Origin: Phaeobacter cretensis
Lineage (GTDB): Bacteria > Pseudomonadota > Alphaproteobacteria > Rhodobacterales > Rhodobacteraceae
Direction: 5' to 3'
DNA length: 64,000 nucleotides
Assembly: GCF_047372505.1 (NCBI RefSeq)
Contig: NZ_JBKBEU010000001.1
Location: forward strand, 310,001-374,000
The notes beneath the pieces are model-generated. The model was not told the DNA's origin, made no database searches, and saw nothing but the letters and a program-made list of their open reading frames with translations. The position numbers and the translations under genes are program-made. How positions within the stretch are numbered: position 1 is the stretch's first letter; each line of letters begins with the position of its first letter. This document shows, one piece after another, positions 35,911 through 44,908 of this stretch.

Positions 35911-36965
35911 ATGATCAGATCTACAGTTCTCGGAGCCGCTTTGCTGCTGGTCCGGTTGCCGCATTCGCACAGCAAACACTTACAGCAGAGACAACCAGCG
36001 TTGGCTCAACCCCGCATTACATCGACACAACTTTTGCCGCTGCGTTGGAAAGTGCAGGCGTTGCAACCTTGCAGATTACCGAAGGCGCGACGCTGACCAA
36101 TTCAGTCAAAGCCGTCGCCGAAGGACAGCTGGATATCGCACCTGCTCCGCTGATTCTTCCCTTCCTTTTGTCACGTGGCATCGGCCCGTATAGCGGCGTT
36201 GGCGCAGAAAAAGGCAAAGAACTGGCAGAGAATATCCGGGTGATTTTCTTTCATGCCGGATCGCATCAGATCTTTGCCTACTACAACAACAACCCTGTAG
36301 ACGATATCACCAAGCTAAGCGGAAAACGCATCTGGAACGGCCCTCCGCGTGGCGCGGCGCTGACGTCGGGACGCGCCACTGTGCAATTGCTCTCAGGTCT
36401 GAAAGAAGGCGAAGGCTATGAAGGCGTGCAAACGCCCTGGCCCGATGCAATCTCGACCATTACCGGCGGTAGCGTTGATGCCTGGACTGCACCAGACGGC
36501 CTGCCCTCTGGCCGTCAAATTCGTGTTGCAGCGGCCGGTGCCACAACAATCCACGACATACCTTCTGCGCTGTACAACAGCGAACTTGGCAAGCAGATCA
36601 CGGCTGCTCCTGGTCATGCACCGTTTTCGATGCCCGTCTAAGACTATCGCGCAACCTACGCAGGCAATGACATCACCATAGTCACCGATGATAACACCTT
36701 TGACAGCTACTCCACAGCCTTTGGCGAAATTGTTCCGGCAGGCATGGATGAACAGCTGGTGTTTGACATTGTCACGGCCTTCCTCGGATCGCAGGAACGA
36801 TTTGAAAAAGGCGCCCCTATCGGCCCAAACCTGAACCTGACCTTTGGTGATATCGATGGCACAAGTCAGGGCGCTTGCGGTGCTGTTCAGATAAAAATGC
36901 ACCCCGGTGCCATTCGGGCCTATGAAGCCGCGGGTCACTCCGTCGCTGACTGTCTGCGTCCCTAA
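35911..36965 (+). pseudogene. TAXI-family TRAP solute receptor, broken by a frameshift and an in-frame stop
   Basis: GGGGAGG precedes ATG 35911, which opens MIRSTVLGAALL. At about 35940-35955 the reading must shift by one base into AAGPVAAFAQQ to restore the signal peptide and the mature TAXI sequence (SVGSTPHYIDTTFAAALE, AEGQLDIAPAPLI, SGKRIWNGPPRGAALTSG). A second lesion is a TAA at 36639-36641, after which the same frame continues for 107 codons (DYRATYAGND to SVADCLRP). The intact protein would have been about 350 residues and would feed the fused TRAP permease encoded just downstream. Either the gene is dead or the sequence has two errors. Confidence 0.82.
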
Positions 36966-37068
36966 ACGTATGCGGCCCGCGCCGCAAAGCCGGGTCCCGC
37001 AGCACTTTCTCTCTTTCCCTCAATACAGGACTGGCTCCTGCCGGACCTGCCACAGATGGCGCGTTCTC

Positions 37069-39372
37069 ATGACTGGCACGATACTCAAAACCAGACCTTT
37101 GGGTCAAAAAATTGCATTTGTATTGTCGCTGGCACTGGTGCTTGTTGGTATGGTCAACACGATGCCGGAGATTGCGGGCCTTCAGGATTGGGCCAGAGAC
37201 ATCACAGGTCGACCGTTCTTTCGGGTATCGGGTTTTGCGCCTGAGTATCTGTATCCTCCAGTCTTTTTGGTCATGATGGTGATTGTTGCTCTCAACGCCA
37301 GTGTGTACCGGCAGTGGAAGGAACACAGGCCACGTCTGGCTTGGCTCGGGCTGCTGCTGGGCCTTGTCCTGGGTGCATTTCTTGGCGCGCTCGGATATCT
37401 AGTCGAGATCGATAGCGTCTGTTTGTTTGACCAGATCACAGGCCAACGTGCCCGTCTTATTCAGGACGCTTCGGAACGCGCGGCCGGAGTTATTCCCGGC
37501 ATGTCATTCGATGCGGAAGTCCCCGAATGTCAGGCCAGGTTTGGAGTTTGGATCCTGCCCCTTTTGATGACAATCATCGGCTTGTTCTTCACATATAATG
37601 TACGTGTCTGGGGCGCACCTTTGGTCATCGTGGCCAGCATCGTTGTGGCCTATACGATTGGCACGGCACTGATCTGGGTTTTTGATCTCTCCCAGAACAG
37701 TTTCCTTGTTACCAAGCTGGGGGCCGATGGCGGCGACGCCATGGCTGCCGCGGTACAAAAGGCCACCAATGTCTTCATCTCCTCCGATGGCATCATGGGT
37801 CGTTTCATGGATATCGTCGTTAATCAGGTCTTTCCCTACGTGATCCTTGGCGCACTTTTTGGCACCTCAGCGGGTGGAACCTCGCTGATCAAACTGGCCG
37901 TCAAACTCACACGTCGGCTGCGCGGCGGGCCTGCGCATGCGGCGATTGTATCTTCGGCCTTGTTTGGGACAATCACTGGCGGCCCTGTGACCAACGTGCT
38001 TTCTACCGGGCGCTTGACCATCCCGATGATGATCCGCAATGGGTTCAATCCACGTTTCGCCGGCGGGGTTGAGGCCGCTGCCTCATCCGGTGGGCAAATC
38101 ATGCCACCGGTCATGGGGGTTGCAGCCTTTGTGTTGGTGGCGCTTACGGCCGTCCCTTACACCAAGGTTGTTATCGCAGCATTTCTGCCAGCTATGGCCT
38201 TCTTCTTCTCGATATTCCTGACGGTGATGTTTCAGGCCCGCCGGGATGGTGTCGAAGCGATGGAGGAAATTCCCGAAGATCTCATTATGGAGCCGCAGGA
38301 CCGGCTCAACGTGGTCATGATCTTCGCTCCGATCCTGGTTATTTTGTTTTTGTTGCTAGGCAACAAAGATGCCGTGGCAAATGGGCCGCTCAGCTGGATC
38401 CTTTGGGATGGGGCACTTAAGACGATCATCAACGCCACCGGCGATGCCATATCAGCAGGCTGGTGGGCGGTAATTGTTCTACTCCCCCTGCTGTTGCTGG
38501 ATCCAAAGACGCGCGCCAATCCCCGCAAAATCCTGCACTCTCTGGCAGAAGGCGGCATTTTGTTGTCCCGGCTGTTCCTGTTGCTCTTTGCGGTATCTAT
38601 CATTTCGTCGTTTCTGAACGAAAGCGGGTTGACCGGAGAACTGACACGCGCCGTAACCGCATGGCTGGAACATGCAAAAATGCTCCATTTGTTTGGGTTC
38701 GAGATCCCGATAGTCGGTGGCATCTACCTGATGCTGGCCCTGATATGTGCAATGTTTTGTGCAATCCTTCTTGGCATGGGCATGCCCACCGTACCGGCCT
38801 ACGTAAACGTCGCGCTGCTGCTTGGCCCCCTGCTCAGCAATCTTGGCGTAAGCTTTTTCACAGCACATATGTTTGTGTTCTACTTTGCCGTTGCCTCGGC
38901 CATCACCCCACCAGTTGCCATCGCAGCATTTGCTGCCGCCTCAATCGCCAATACCGAACCAATGCGCACAGGGTTCTCAGCAGTACGTGTCGGGATTGTC
39001 ATGTTCGCCATCCCGTTCATTTTCGCCTGGTACCCAGAGTTACTGTTGATCGAAGAAGCCGTGACGATCACAAATGATGCCGGTCAAAACGTTCTGATCG
39101 AAGGCTATAGCGGCCAAACCGACTGGGCATGGATGGCCTTTCTCGGCGCGCGTCTCATTTTGGCCCTCTATCTCCTGGCCTCAGCCTTAACGCGCTATGA
39201 CCATGCTCCGATGGGTGGACTAGAAGTAGGTGCGCGGCTCCTTGTCGTTGTTCTCATACTTTGGAAAACGGCCCTGGTGATGTGGATTGGGATCACCGCA
39301 GCCATCGTTATTTTGTGCCTTCACTATTTTTGGACGAACAGATTGCGTGAAAGCCACGCACTTCGTCCGTAA
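37069..39372 (+). CDS. TRAP transporter fused 4TM/12TM permease
   Basis: A 767-residue membrane protein that fuses the small (DctQ) and large (DctM) TRAP subunits. The start is ATG 37069 (MTGTILKTRPLGQKIAFVLS). N-terminal helices include FVLSLALVLVGMVN and AWLGLLLGLVLGAFLGALGYL. The DctM part shows GGTSLIKLAVKLTRRLRGGPAHAAIVSS, GAAAS-type EAAASSGGQIMPPVMGVAAF and GMGMPTVPAYVNVALLLGP. It would use an ion gradient to import an acid captured by the TAXI receptor. The permease is intact while its receptor gene is broken. Confidence 0.93.
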   Translation: MTGTILKTRPLGQKIAFVLSLALVLVGMVNTMPEIAGLQDWARDITGRPFFRVSGFAPEYLYPPVFLVMMVIVALNASVYRQWKEHRPRLAWLGLLLGLVLGAFLGALGYLVEIDSVCLFDQITGQRARLIQDASERAAGVIPGMSFDAEVPECQARFGVWILPLLMTIIGLFFTYNVRVWGAPLVIVASIVVAYTIGTALIWVFDLSQNSFLVTKLGADGGDAMAAAVQKATNVFISSDGIMGRFMDIVVNQVFPYVILGALFGTSAGGTSLIKLAVKLTRRLRGGPAHAAIVSSALFGTITGGPVTNVLSTGRLTIPMMIRNGFNPRFAGGVEAAASSGGQIMPPVMGVAAFVLVALTAVPYTKVVIAAFLPAMAFFFSIFLTVMFQARRDGVEAMEEIPEDLIMEPQDRLNVVMIFAPILVILFLLLGNKDAVANGPLSWILWDGALKTIINATGDAISAGWWAVIVLLPLLLLDPKTRANPRKILHSLAEGGILLSRLFLLLFAVSIISSFLNESGLTGELTRAVTAWLEHAKMLHLFGFEIPIVGGIYLMLALICAMFCAILLGMGMPTVPAYVNVALLLGPLLSNLGVSFFTAHMFVFYFAVASAITPPVAIAAFAAASIANTEPMRTGFSAVRVGIVMFAIPFIFAWYPELLLIEEAVTITNDAGQNVLIEGYSGQTDWAWMAFLGARLILALYLLASALTRYDHAPMGGLEVGARLLVVVLILWKTALVMWIGITAAIVILCLHYFWTNRLRESHALRP

Positions 39373-39403
39373 CGACCCACAACCGAGGGCTCCGGAAAAT
39401 AGT

Positions 39404-39428
39404 TAGGCCTCGCAAGAGGCCCTTTGGC
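39404..39428 (+). terminator. Weak terminator after the TRAP permease
   Basis: GGCCTC-GCAA-GAGGCC (39406-39411 with 39416-39421) followed by CTTTGG. The stem is stable but the T tract is short. Confidence 0.4.
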
Positions 39429-39537
39429 ACACGAGAGTGATCCAAACGACCTCTAGCCCACGTCAAAGTGATCGCTGTGACCTTGCATATAAGAACTGGC
39501 CATCCGAGATCCATCGCGAAAAAGAGGAGCGTTTCAA

Positions 39538-39807
39538 ATGTCCAAGGCCATAGTTTATCGCATGGATTTGCCCAACTACACCTGCGGGTACGGAACGGCA
39601 GCTCTCGATCTGCTTCGTCGCGAAAAGTTCGATATTGAAGAGCATGTTCTGCGAACACGTCATGAAACGGATGCGTTCAAAGACAAGCATCACATCACGA
39701 CAACACCTCTTGTATTCATCGATGGCGTGAAAATTGGCGGTTATACGGACCTTAAGAAGCACCTCAAAGCACTAAAACCGAAGCGAAAGCGTTTCTGGCA
39801 ACGCTGA
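39538..39807 (+). CDS. Glutaredoxin-like protein with a single active-site cysteine
   Basis: An 89-residue thioredoxin-fold protein. The active site, normally CPYC, reads YTCGYG with only one cysteine. The cis-proline TTPLVFIDG and the glutathione-site GGYTDLKKHL are kept. It could work as a monothiol glutaredoxin or a deglutathionylating enzyme. The C-terminus is basic (KPKRKRFWQR). It stands alone between the TRAP genes and the TetR operon. About 290 bp downstream hold no convincing gene. Confidence 0.83.
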   Translation: MSKAIVYRMDLPNYTCGYGTAALDLLRREKFDIEEHVLRTRHETDAFKDKHHITTTPLVFIDGVKIGGYTDLKKHLKALKPKRKRFWQR

Positions 39808-40073
39808 TTGATCTAGTCTCAGGCAGCCCGACTATGCGATGGCAGGTACGCCCTAGCAATGGCCACCTGAGGATGCTCCATCAACCCTTCAGTCGCGATC
39901 ATGACGCCGAACTGCCGCAAGGCAGCTTTGATCCCACTTTGACCGGTGCTGCAAAACACTCCGATGACCGCTTCGATTTTTTGCTATTGGCCGATAAAAA
40001 GTGTCGCCAGTCCCTTCATACCCTTCAATATCGGGTATTGGAGAAGTCATTGAAGATTTGTGTTGTTTATAAA

Positions 40074-40093
40074 ATTAATAAGCGCTAATTAAT
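40074..40093. promoter_or_regulatory. Palindromic operator in front of the TetR operon
   Basis: ATTAATAAGCGCTAATTAAT is a 20-bp inverted repeat with one mismatched pair. It ends 4 bp before the tetR ATG. A TATAAA-like box lies just upstream (40068-40073). No ribosome site is visible, so the message may be nearly leaderless. Confidence 0.6.
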
Positions 40094-40097
40094 TTAC

Positions 40098-40736
40098 ATG
40101 TCATCCAAACAAATATCAAAACGTGGCCGACCGCCTTTGTCCGGTAAGAAGGCAACGCCTGATCGCATTCTTGACGCTGCTCTCGAAGTGTTCTCGGAAC
40201 GGGGGTTTGAAGGGGCGACGGTCCGCCAAATTGCCGCAAAGGTGGGCGTTACGGATCCAGCGCTTTACGCCCACTTCAAAGGTAAGAAAGAGATTTTTGA
40301 AGCTCTCATGCGCGAGGCAGGCCCAGGCGTTTTGATCTCTATTGCTGGGGAAGACACATTAAGACAGTTGCCACCGCAAACCGCGATCCCCGAAACGTTT
40401 GGCGCAGTCGTCGACGCGTGGACTACTCCGCGCGCCAGAGCTTTCACATCGCTGATCTTGCGCATGGGGCCCAGTGGAATAGGCACTGCCCTAAAAGAGG
40501 TGACGTTGCGTTTAAAGCCCGTTTTTACCGCGTGGCAAGCGCGCGGAGCGACGCGCCCCGACATTTCGGTTGATGTCGCTATTTGGCAAGTGATCGGGCC
40601 TCTCTCATCGCTCCGACTGACATACATGCATGGCGACGCCTCAGAACAGGACATTGCACTGGCCACCACACTTGCACGGCAACATCTTGAAGAGATGGCC
40701 CGCAGGCTGACTGCTGTTGGAGATAGTGAAAAATGA
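40098..40736 (+). CDS. TetR-family transcriptional regulator
   Basis: A 212-residue repressor. The HTH is RILDAALEVFSERGFEGATVRQIAAKVGVTDPALYAHFKGKKEIFEAL in two parts (residues 24-70), and the C-terminal ligand domain is unremarkable. It is the first gene of a three-gene operon whose members overlap by 4 bp each. A palindrome right before the start points to autorepression. Confidence 0.93.
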   Translation: MSSKQISKRGRPPLSGKKATPDRILDAALEVFSERGFEGATVRQIAAKVGVTDPALYAHFKGKKEIFEALMREAGPGVLISIAGEDTLRQLPPQTAIPETFGAVVDAWTTPRARAFTSLILRMGPSGIGTALKEVTLRLKPVFTAWQARGATRPDISVDVAIWQVIGPLSSLRLTYMHGDASEQDIALATTLARQHLEEMARRLTAVGDSEK

Positions 40737-41497
40737 AACCGAAGAACAACGACTTAAAGATTGTCGGCCCAAAGGATCAGTTCCCCGAAGTAACCCTTAT
40801 GGAGCCGGTCCAATCCGGTTACCTGATGCTGGCGCTTGAAGTGGATCGCCGTCCCCCCCTCGGATTTTTCATCCAGAGCCGTCACAAAACACGCGTGTTA
40901 AAGGGCCTCAAAGCCTTGACGCAAATGCTGCGCAGTCAAAACGACGTCCTTGATGCCACGGTCTTCAAAGCGGTGGTCGTACCCCCGGGGCGCGGCGCGT
41001 TTTTGAACAAGCGCCCGAACGTTCCGGTCGCACGGTTTGATGTCGTGATGCTTGTTGAGTTTGTGGACATTGAGGCAGCTCAACGTTTTCAGAACACAGC
41101 GCGATGGAAGGAAACCTTGGCCACAACTAGCCAGAATGCAAGGCATTCTTTTACCATTTCGGCCTCAAACACACGCCACATTGGTCCTGTCGATCATACC
41201 CGTGATGGCGTCTTTCTTTTCAACTATTTCTATGCGGACAGCTTGGAGCTTAACTTAAAAGTTTGGAACTACACCGCAGGTTGGTTCCAGGATCAAACAG
41301 GCCTCGATAACTCTACGGTCCTCTTGCCAATCGATGCGTCCGCTATTCCCTACACAATCATCAATCATTGCCGTTGGGACAGGCTACGAGACATCCTGCC
41401 CGCTATTTTGTTCAATAAAACGTTTAAGCCATTTGTCTTGGACAATTTTGAGCAGAACAACACAGCCGCGATCCCAATTCTGTATAAACGCGCATGA
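40733..41497 (+). CDS. Unrecognised 254-residue protein in the TetR operon
   Basis: A soluble protein without signal or TM segments. It has two similar-looking halves of alpha/beta character: residues 25-115 with SRHKTRVLKGLKALTQMLRSQ and FDVVMLVEFVDIEAAQRFQN, and residues 140-250 with FLFNYFYADSLELNLKVWNYTAGWFQ and INHCRWDRLRDILPAILF. The first half recalls a dimeric alpha/beta-barrel (ferredoxin-like) domain. I recognise no family. It overlaps both neighbours by 4 bp, so it is made together with the regulator and the membrane protein. Confidence 0.8.
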   Translation: MKPKNNDLKIVGPKDQFPEVTLMEPVQSGYLMLALEVDRRPPLGFFIQSRHKTRVLKGLKALTQMLRSQNDVLDATVFKAVVVPPGRGAFLNKRPNVPVARFDVVMLVEFVDIEAAQRFQNTARWKETLATTSQNARHSFTISASNTRHIGPVDHTRDGVFLFNYFYADSLELNLKVWNYTAGWFQDQTGLDNSTVLLPIDASAIPYTIINHCRWDRLRDILPAILFNKTFKPFVLDNFEQNNTAAIPILYKRA

Positions 41498-42699
41498 AAA
41501 ACCGATCCCTCCCTGAACCTGTCGGCCAATCCAATTTCGCAACTGTCCTTACGATTTTGGCCTGCGCGCTTACGCTGCTTGCTGCCACATTGGTTCTAGT
41601 TGGGCGCGGCCCCGCTATACTTTTAGCTATGATCTGCGTTGTTTCCTTTGCGGCATGGCGCGTGACATTTAACACGGCCGAAAGTCAGAATTCAGGAATT
41701 CTACCCCTGTACCTGCTTGTCCCTCCCGTTTTATTGGCGTTGCATTCCGTGCGATACGCCGGAGGTTGGCCGGACATGCTCGGGCATCATCATGCGGGAT
41801 GGTTCAATGCCACATTTGCCTTTACCGGCGCAAATTGGTTCGTGCTACTGGTCTGCGCGCCCGTAACGTTCATCCTGTTTGGCGGCTACTTGATCAGCAC
41901 GTATAAACCCGCCGGGCAGTTTGTAGCCTGGTGGGTGGCCCTGTACGCGGTGGTAGAAGGAGTAATCCAACTCGCGCTGGGGCATTCCCACTCAAACTCA
42001 ACAGTCGGGATATTGGCGGCATTATTGGGATTGGCTTTGATCAGCCTCGGGGTTCTCATGGTGCAGAAACTTCTTGCTGGAAAAGCACGAACTATGCCGA
42101 ATCCGTCCCCGATGACAAACCGCGAGCGCCTGTTATGGGCCGCTGCTTTTGTTATCGCAACTGCAGTTTATGGCGTGATATTGTTCAGCCAAGCAGGCCT
42201 GTTGCCTGTGGGCATCATCGTCGGCTCTATGGTGGGTGGTTTGATTGGTTGGTGGAAAACAACATCGCGCGTCCCTGCAGACCCGTCATGGTCTGTGCCG
42301 CTAATGCTGCTCTTGCTGACGCTCTTTTACATCCATGTCGGTGAAGAGGCCCTAACGGATTTCAACGGCATGATCTCGGATATCTCAGGCGTGCCATGGT
42401 CCGATTTTGAATTCATGCTTTTGATTGGGCTTGTTGGTCCAATTGTTTGGTTCTTTGCTGCGTGGAGTCTGTGGAACAAACACCCCATCGGCAATTTCAT
42501 CTTTTGGTTCTTGATCATAGGCATGATTTTAGGTGAACCCACCCATTTGCTGGTTTTCCCGGTGCTGCGCATGCAAATGCTGGGCATAGGCTACGAATAT
42601 GCGTCCGGTATGTATACGGCCCTGTTCCCGATGATCCCAGCTATCCTCGCTCTCGCCAAAATTGTCGGCGACCATAGAGGGCGCAAAGCTATTGGATGA
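41494..42699 (+). CDS. Unrecognised polytopic membrane protein (about 11-12 TM)
   Basis: A 401-residue protein, mostly hydrophobic, with about 11-12 predicted helices (FATVLTILACALTLLAATLV, FVLLVCAPVTFILFGGYLI, LIGLVGPIVWFFAAWSLW, FWFLIIGMILGEPTHLLVF among them). His and Glu residues lie at helix ends (GHHHAGWF, FYIHVGEEAL, EPTHLL), which could bind metal or a cofactor. It is the last gene of the TetR operon. I recognise no transporter family. Confidence 0.8.
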   Translation: MKNRSLPEPVGQSNFATVLTILACALTLLAATLVLVGRGPAILLAMICVVSFAAWRVTFNTAESQNSGILPLYLLVPPVLLALHSVRYAGGWPDMLGHHHAGWFNATFAFTGANWFVLLVCAPVTFILFGGYLISTYKPAGQFVAWWVALYAVVEGVIQLALGHSHSNSTVGILAALLGLALISLGVLMVQKLLAGKARTMPNPSPMTNRERLLWAAAFVIATAVYGVILFSQAGLLPVGIIVGSMVGGLIGWWKTTSRVPADPSWSVPLMLLLLTLFYIHVGEEALTDFNGMISDISGVPWSDFEFMLLIGLVGPIVWFFAAWSLWNKHPIGNFIFWFLIIGMILGEPTHLLVFPVLRMQMLGIGYEYASGMYTALFPMIPAILALAKIVGDHRGRKAIG

Positions 42700-42825
42700 A
42701 GCGGCCAGTATTGCTTGGACAAGTGGAGGAGGAGAAGGCATTTGTCGCGCCACTGAACACGCTTCTCGAAATCTAAGCAGACGTTGACTGATTGCTGTCG
42801 AATGGCTCCTTTGCCCCGCACTGCC

Positions 42826-42952
42826 GCCGCTGCAAAGCCGCGAGATCTGGCGGCATGACTGAGGGTCGATGCCGCATGCGCTCAGGGAAAAGCCGCCCTT
42901 CGCCGCAAGAGCAGCCTCAAATCAGGGTCGAACGGTCCAGACGCGGACGAAG
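42826..42952 (+). repeat. Dispersed repeat copy R1 (partial)
   Basis: The 3' third of a roughly 400-bp unit also found at 44371, 46020 and 47503. It shares the blocks CGAGATCTGGCGGCATGACT and AGAGCAGCCTCAAATCAGGG. It lies between the membrane protein and the MFS gene. Confidence 0.85.
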
Positions 42953-42985
42953 GGTGAATTCGCTGCGACCGCACGAACGACCGCC

Positions 42986-44188
42986 TTACTCATTCGCACA
43001 TTGCGCTGCCCTTTGCCTGAGCCACGATGCCCAGGTGGCGAAACCCAAGCCCAAGCCGGATGCAGCAAGCATCAATGCAAGCAGCGTTTGCGCGCCATTG
43101 ATTTCGGTCACAGCTGTGCCTGTCGCCGCAGTCAAAATGGCCCCTCCAGCAACGATCAACGCGCCACTTAGCCCTGCGGCACTGCCGGCAAGTTCCGGTC
43201 GCACGGACATCGCACCAGCATTGCTACCGGGCATTGTGATCCCATTTCCGAGGCCCACGAATATCGTGCTCGCAAAGAAGGTTTGTGGCGATGTGATGCC
43301 CAAAGCCAAGACGAGCAGACCTCCAACAAGCCCGATACAGGCTATGACCCGGCCCGCAATCATCATGGTTGTCGGCTCAAAGCCTTTGCCAAAACGCCCG
43401 GCAATGAAGCCACCTAACATGAACCCGACCGTTATTGTTCCTATGTAGAATCCAAGCTCGGCCGTCGAAATTTCAAAGACGGTTTGGGCCACAAGCGGAG
43501 CACCCGTCAGGAAGATGTAGAACGCACCAACCGAGAAAGTGCCGCAGAGTGCGTAAGCCCAGAACAGCGGTTCGCGCAAAAGGGATGTCGTGCCTGGCAC
43601 TGGCGTGCCGGGATCACTGTCCCGGTCCCGCTTGGTTTCGCCCAAGTCCAACCAACACAAAATAAGCAGGCCAAATCCTGAAGCGGCATAGAAAGCGAAG
43701 ATGGATCGCCATCCCAGAAATGTGTCCAGCACACCTCCTAACATCGGACCAACCATCGGGGCGATTGCCATGATCATTCCGACGTAACCGATCAGGCTCA
43801 CAGCCTCTCGCTCTGATCTCGTGTCCCGGACGATGGCGAGAGACAGGGCGTATCCGCCGATTATTCCGCCTTGAAGCATCCGGGACAACAAAAACACCTC
43901 AACGCTTTGAGCAAGAGCGCAGCCCACCGACGCAAATGCAAAGACCAGCAATGCCCCCAACAGGACTGGCCGTCTGCCGATCCGGTCCGACATGGGGCCG
44001 ATGATCAGTTGAATGATGGCCGTAATGGCCAGATACCCCGAGACCGCCAAACTCACCGTTCCATAGTCTATTTCAAGATCGACAGCGATGTTCGCCAGTG
44101 AAGGCAAAAACATATTGAGAGACATAGGCGAGAACCCAGTCAGGAGTATCAGCGTGAGCAAATGCGGTGGTGTTTTTGCACGGTACAT
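42986..44188 (-). CDS. MFS multidrug efflux transporter, Bcr/CflA type
   Basis: A 400-residue, 12-TM drug:proton antiporter. The N-terminus LTLILLTGFSPMSLNMFLPSLANIA is typical of the Bcr/CflA (DHA1) family. The MFS loop motif is GPMSDRIGRRPVLLGALLVFAFAS, and the antiporter motif region is VGMIMAIAPMVGPMLGGVLDTFLGWRSIF in helix 5. It likely exports an antibiotic or metabolite. Its message begins with a short leader peptide and a terminator that should regulate read-through (see 44213-44365). It lies between repeat copies R1 and R2. Confidence 0.92.
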   Translation of the reverse strand: MYRAKTPPHLLTLILLTGFSPMSLNMFLPSLANIAVDLEIDYGTVSLAVSGYLAITAIIQLIIGPMSDRIGRRPVLLGALLVFAFASVGCALAQSVEVFLLSRMLQGGIIGGYALSLAIVRDTRSEREAVSLIGYVGMIMAIAPMVGPMLGGVLDTFLGWRSIFAFYAASGFGLLILCWLDLGETKRDRDSDPGTPVPGTTSLLREPLFWAYALCGTFSVGAFYIFLTGAPLVAQTVFEISTAELGFYIGTITVGFMLGGFIAGRFGKGFEPTTMMIAGRVIACIGLVGGLLVLALGITSPQTFFASTIFVGLGNGITMPGSNAGAMSVRPELAGSAAGLSGALIVAGGAILTAATGTAVTEINGAQTLLALMLAASGLGLGFATWASWLRQRAAQCANE

Positions 44189-44212
44189 TTTGAAGTTCTC
44201 AGGTCTAGAAAC

Positions 44213-44240
44213 AAAAAAAGCCCCCGAAGATTTCGGGGGC
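44213..44240 (-). terminator. Attenuator terminator in the MFS leader
   Basis: Perfect 9-bp stem GCCCCCGAA / TTCGGGGGC (44240-44232 with 44228-44220), 3-nt loop, then seven Ts on the minus strand. It lies 24 nt after the leader stop and 25 nt before the MFS start, so it can only end a transcript that begins upstream of the leader. Confidence 0.92.
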
Positions 44241-44281
44241 GCATGGAAACGGATATGGAAACCCTTATCGGACCATGCACC
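44238..44281 (-). promoter_or_regulatory. Antiterminator pairing in the MFS leader
   Basis: On the minus strand GGUGCAUGG (44281-44273, inside the last leader codons) can pair over nine positions, with one G-U, with CCAUGCGCC (44246-44238). The latter shares three bases with the terminator's 5' arm, so the two structures compete. Confidence 0.65.
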
Positions 44282-44315
44282 TCTTGCTGACTACGACGAC
44301 GAATTTAAACGACAT
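44265..44315 (-). CDS. Leader peptide of the MFS efflux gene (16 aa)
   Basis: AGAGGAG lies 7 nt before ATG 44315, which opens MSFKFVVVVSKRCMVR and ends at TAA. Four valine codons in a row (GTC GTC GTA GTC) sit at codons 6-9. The stop is 5 nt past the antiterminator strand, so a ribosome that reaches the stop would mask it and let the terminator form. The FVVVVS stretch resembles the aliphatic arrest motifs of macrolide-sensing leaders (IAVV in ErmAL, IFVI in ErmCL). That comparison is inference. Confidence 0.75.
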   Translation of the reverse strand: MSFKFVVVVSKRCMVR

Positions 44316-44336
44316 GGCGTTTCTCCTCTGATGATG

Positions 44337-44365
44337 AGCTTAGTCAGACAGTTCTGCCTTGGCAA
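44337..44365 (-). promoter_or_regulatory. Candidate promoter of the MFS leader
   Basis: TTGCCA (44365-44360) and TAAGCT (44342-44337) are separated by 17 bp. The predicted start lies about 15 nt before the leader's ribosome site. The -10 box is weak. Confidence 0.45.
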
Positions 44366-44370
44366 TCTGA

Positions 44371-44772
44371 AAAGCCGCCGTTCTTGAAACATGCAGCATT
44401 CGGAACTTTGGGCTCAAAGTCGACTTGCGGCAGTTCGGCAGCAGGTCAGCTGCGCGATCGTATTTAGTTTTACATGCCTGAGGGCCGCAGGCAGCCCAAA
44501 CAAGACCTTCGTACCCGGCGTAGCGCGCACTCCGCTGCAAGCGCGAAGCATGTGCGCCATTTTTCCCGAAAGCTGCCATTCAGCAGGCGGTGGCGGCCCT
44601 GGCTGATGCCGCGGTCAGCACCAAGTGCAGCAATGCGCAGATAGCGACCTTTGCAAAGTCGTGAAATCTGCCAGCCGGACGGCGGTCCCATGCTGCACGA
44701 GCAACGGATGGAGCAGACCTTCGCCGCAAGTGCAGCCACCAACCATCATCGAACGGACGGGACGCGGGACAG
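44371..44772 (+). repeat. Dispersed repeat copy R2
   Basis: A nearly full copy, more diverged than R3 and R4. It shares GGGCTCAAAG...CTTGCGGCAGTTCGGCAGCA, TTTAGTTTTACA, GCGGTCAGCACCAAG and CTTTGCAAAGTCG with the others. It begins next to the MFS leader promoter. Confidence 0.82.
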
Positions 44773-44908
44773 AGTTAGCTTTCGCTGCTGCTGCACTAAT
44801 GACTGCTTCCTTTGATTTGGGCCAATGTCCTCAAAGGATCGGTAATCGACTTCAAATACGTGGTTCGACCACTTAGGTTGATAACAACGAGGCCAAGGAA
44901 CCATCGAA

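Noticed and set aside
39834..40088. Gene between glutaredoxin and tetR
   Set aside because: Open frames on both strands are short, lack ribosome sites and have no recognisable sequence, and they overlap the TetR promoter.
44265..44315. Branched-chain amino acid biosynthesis attenuator, because of four valines
   Set aside because: The controlled gene is a drug-efflux-type MFS protein, not an ilv gene. Valine sensing is kept only as a secondary option.
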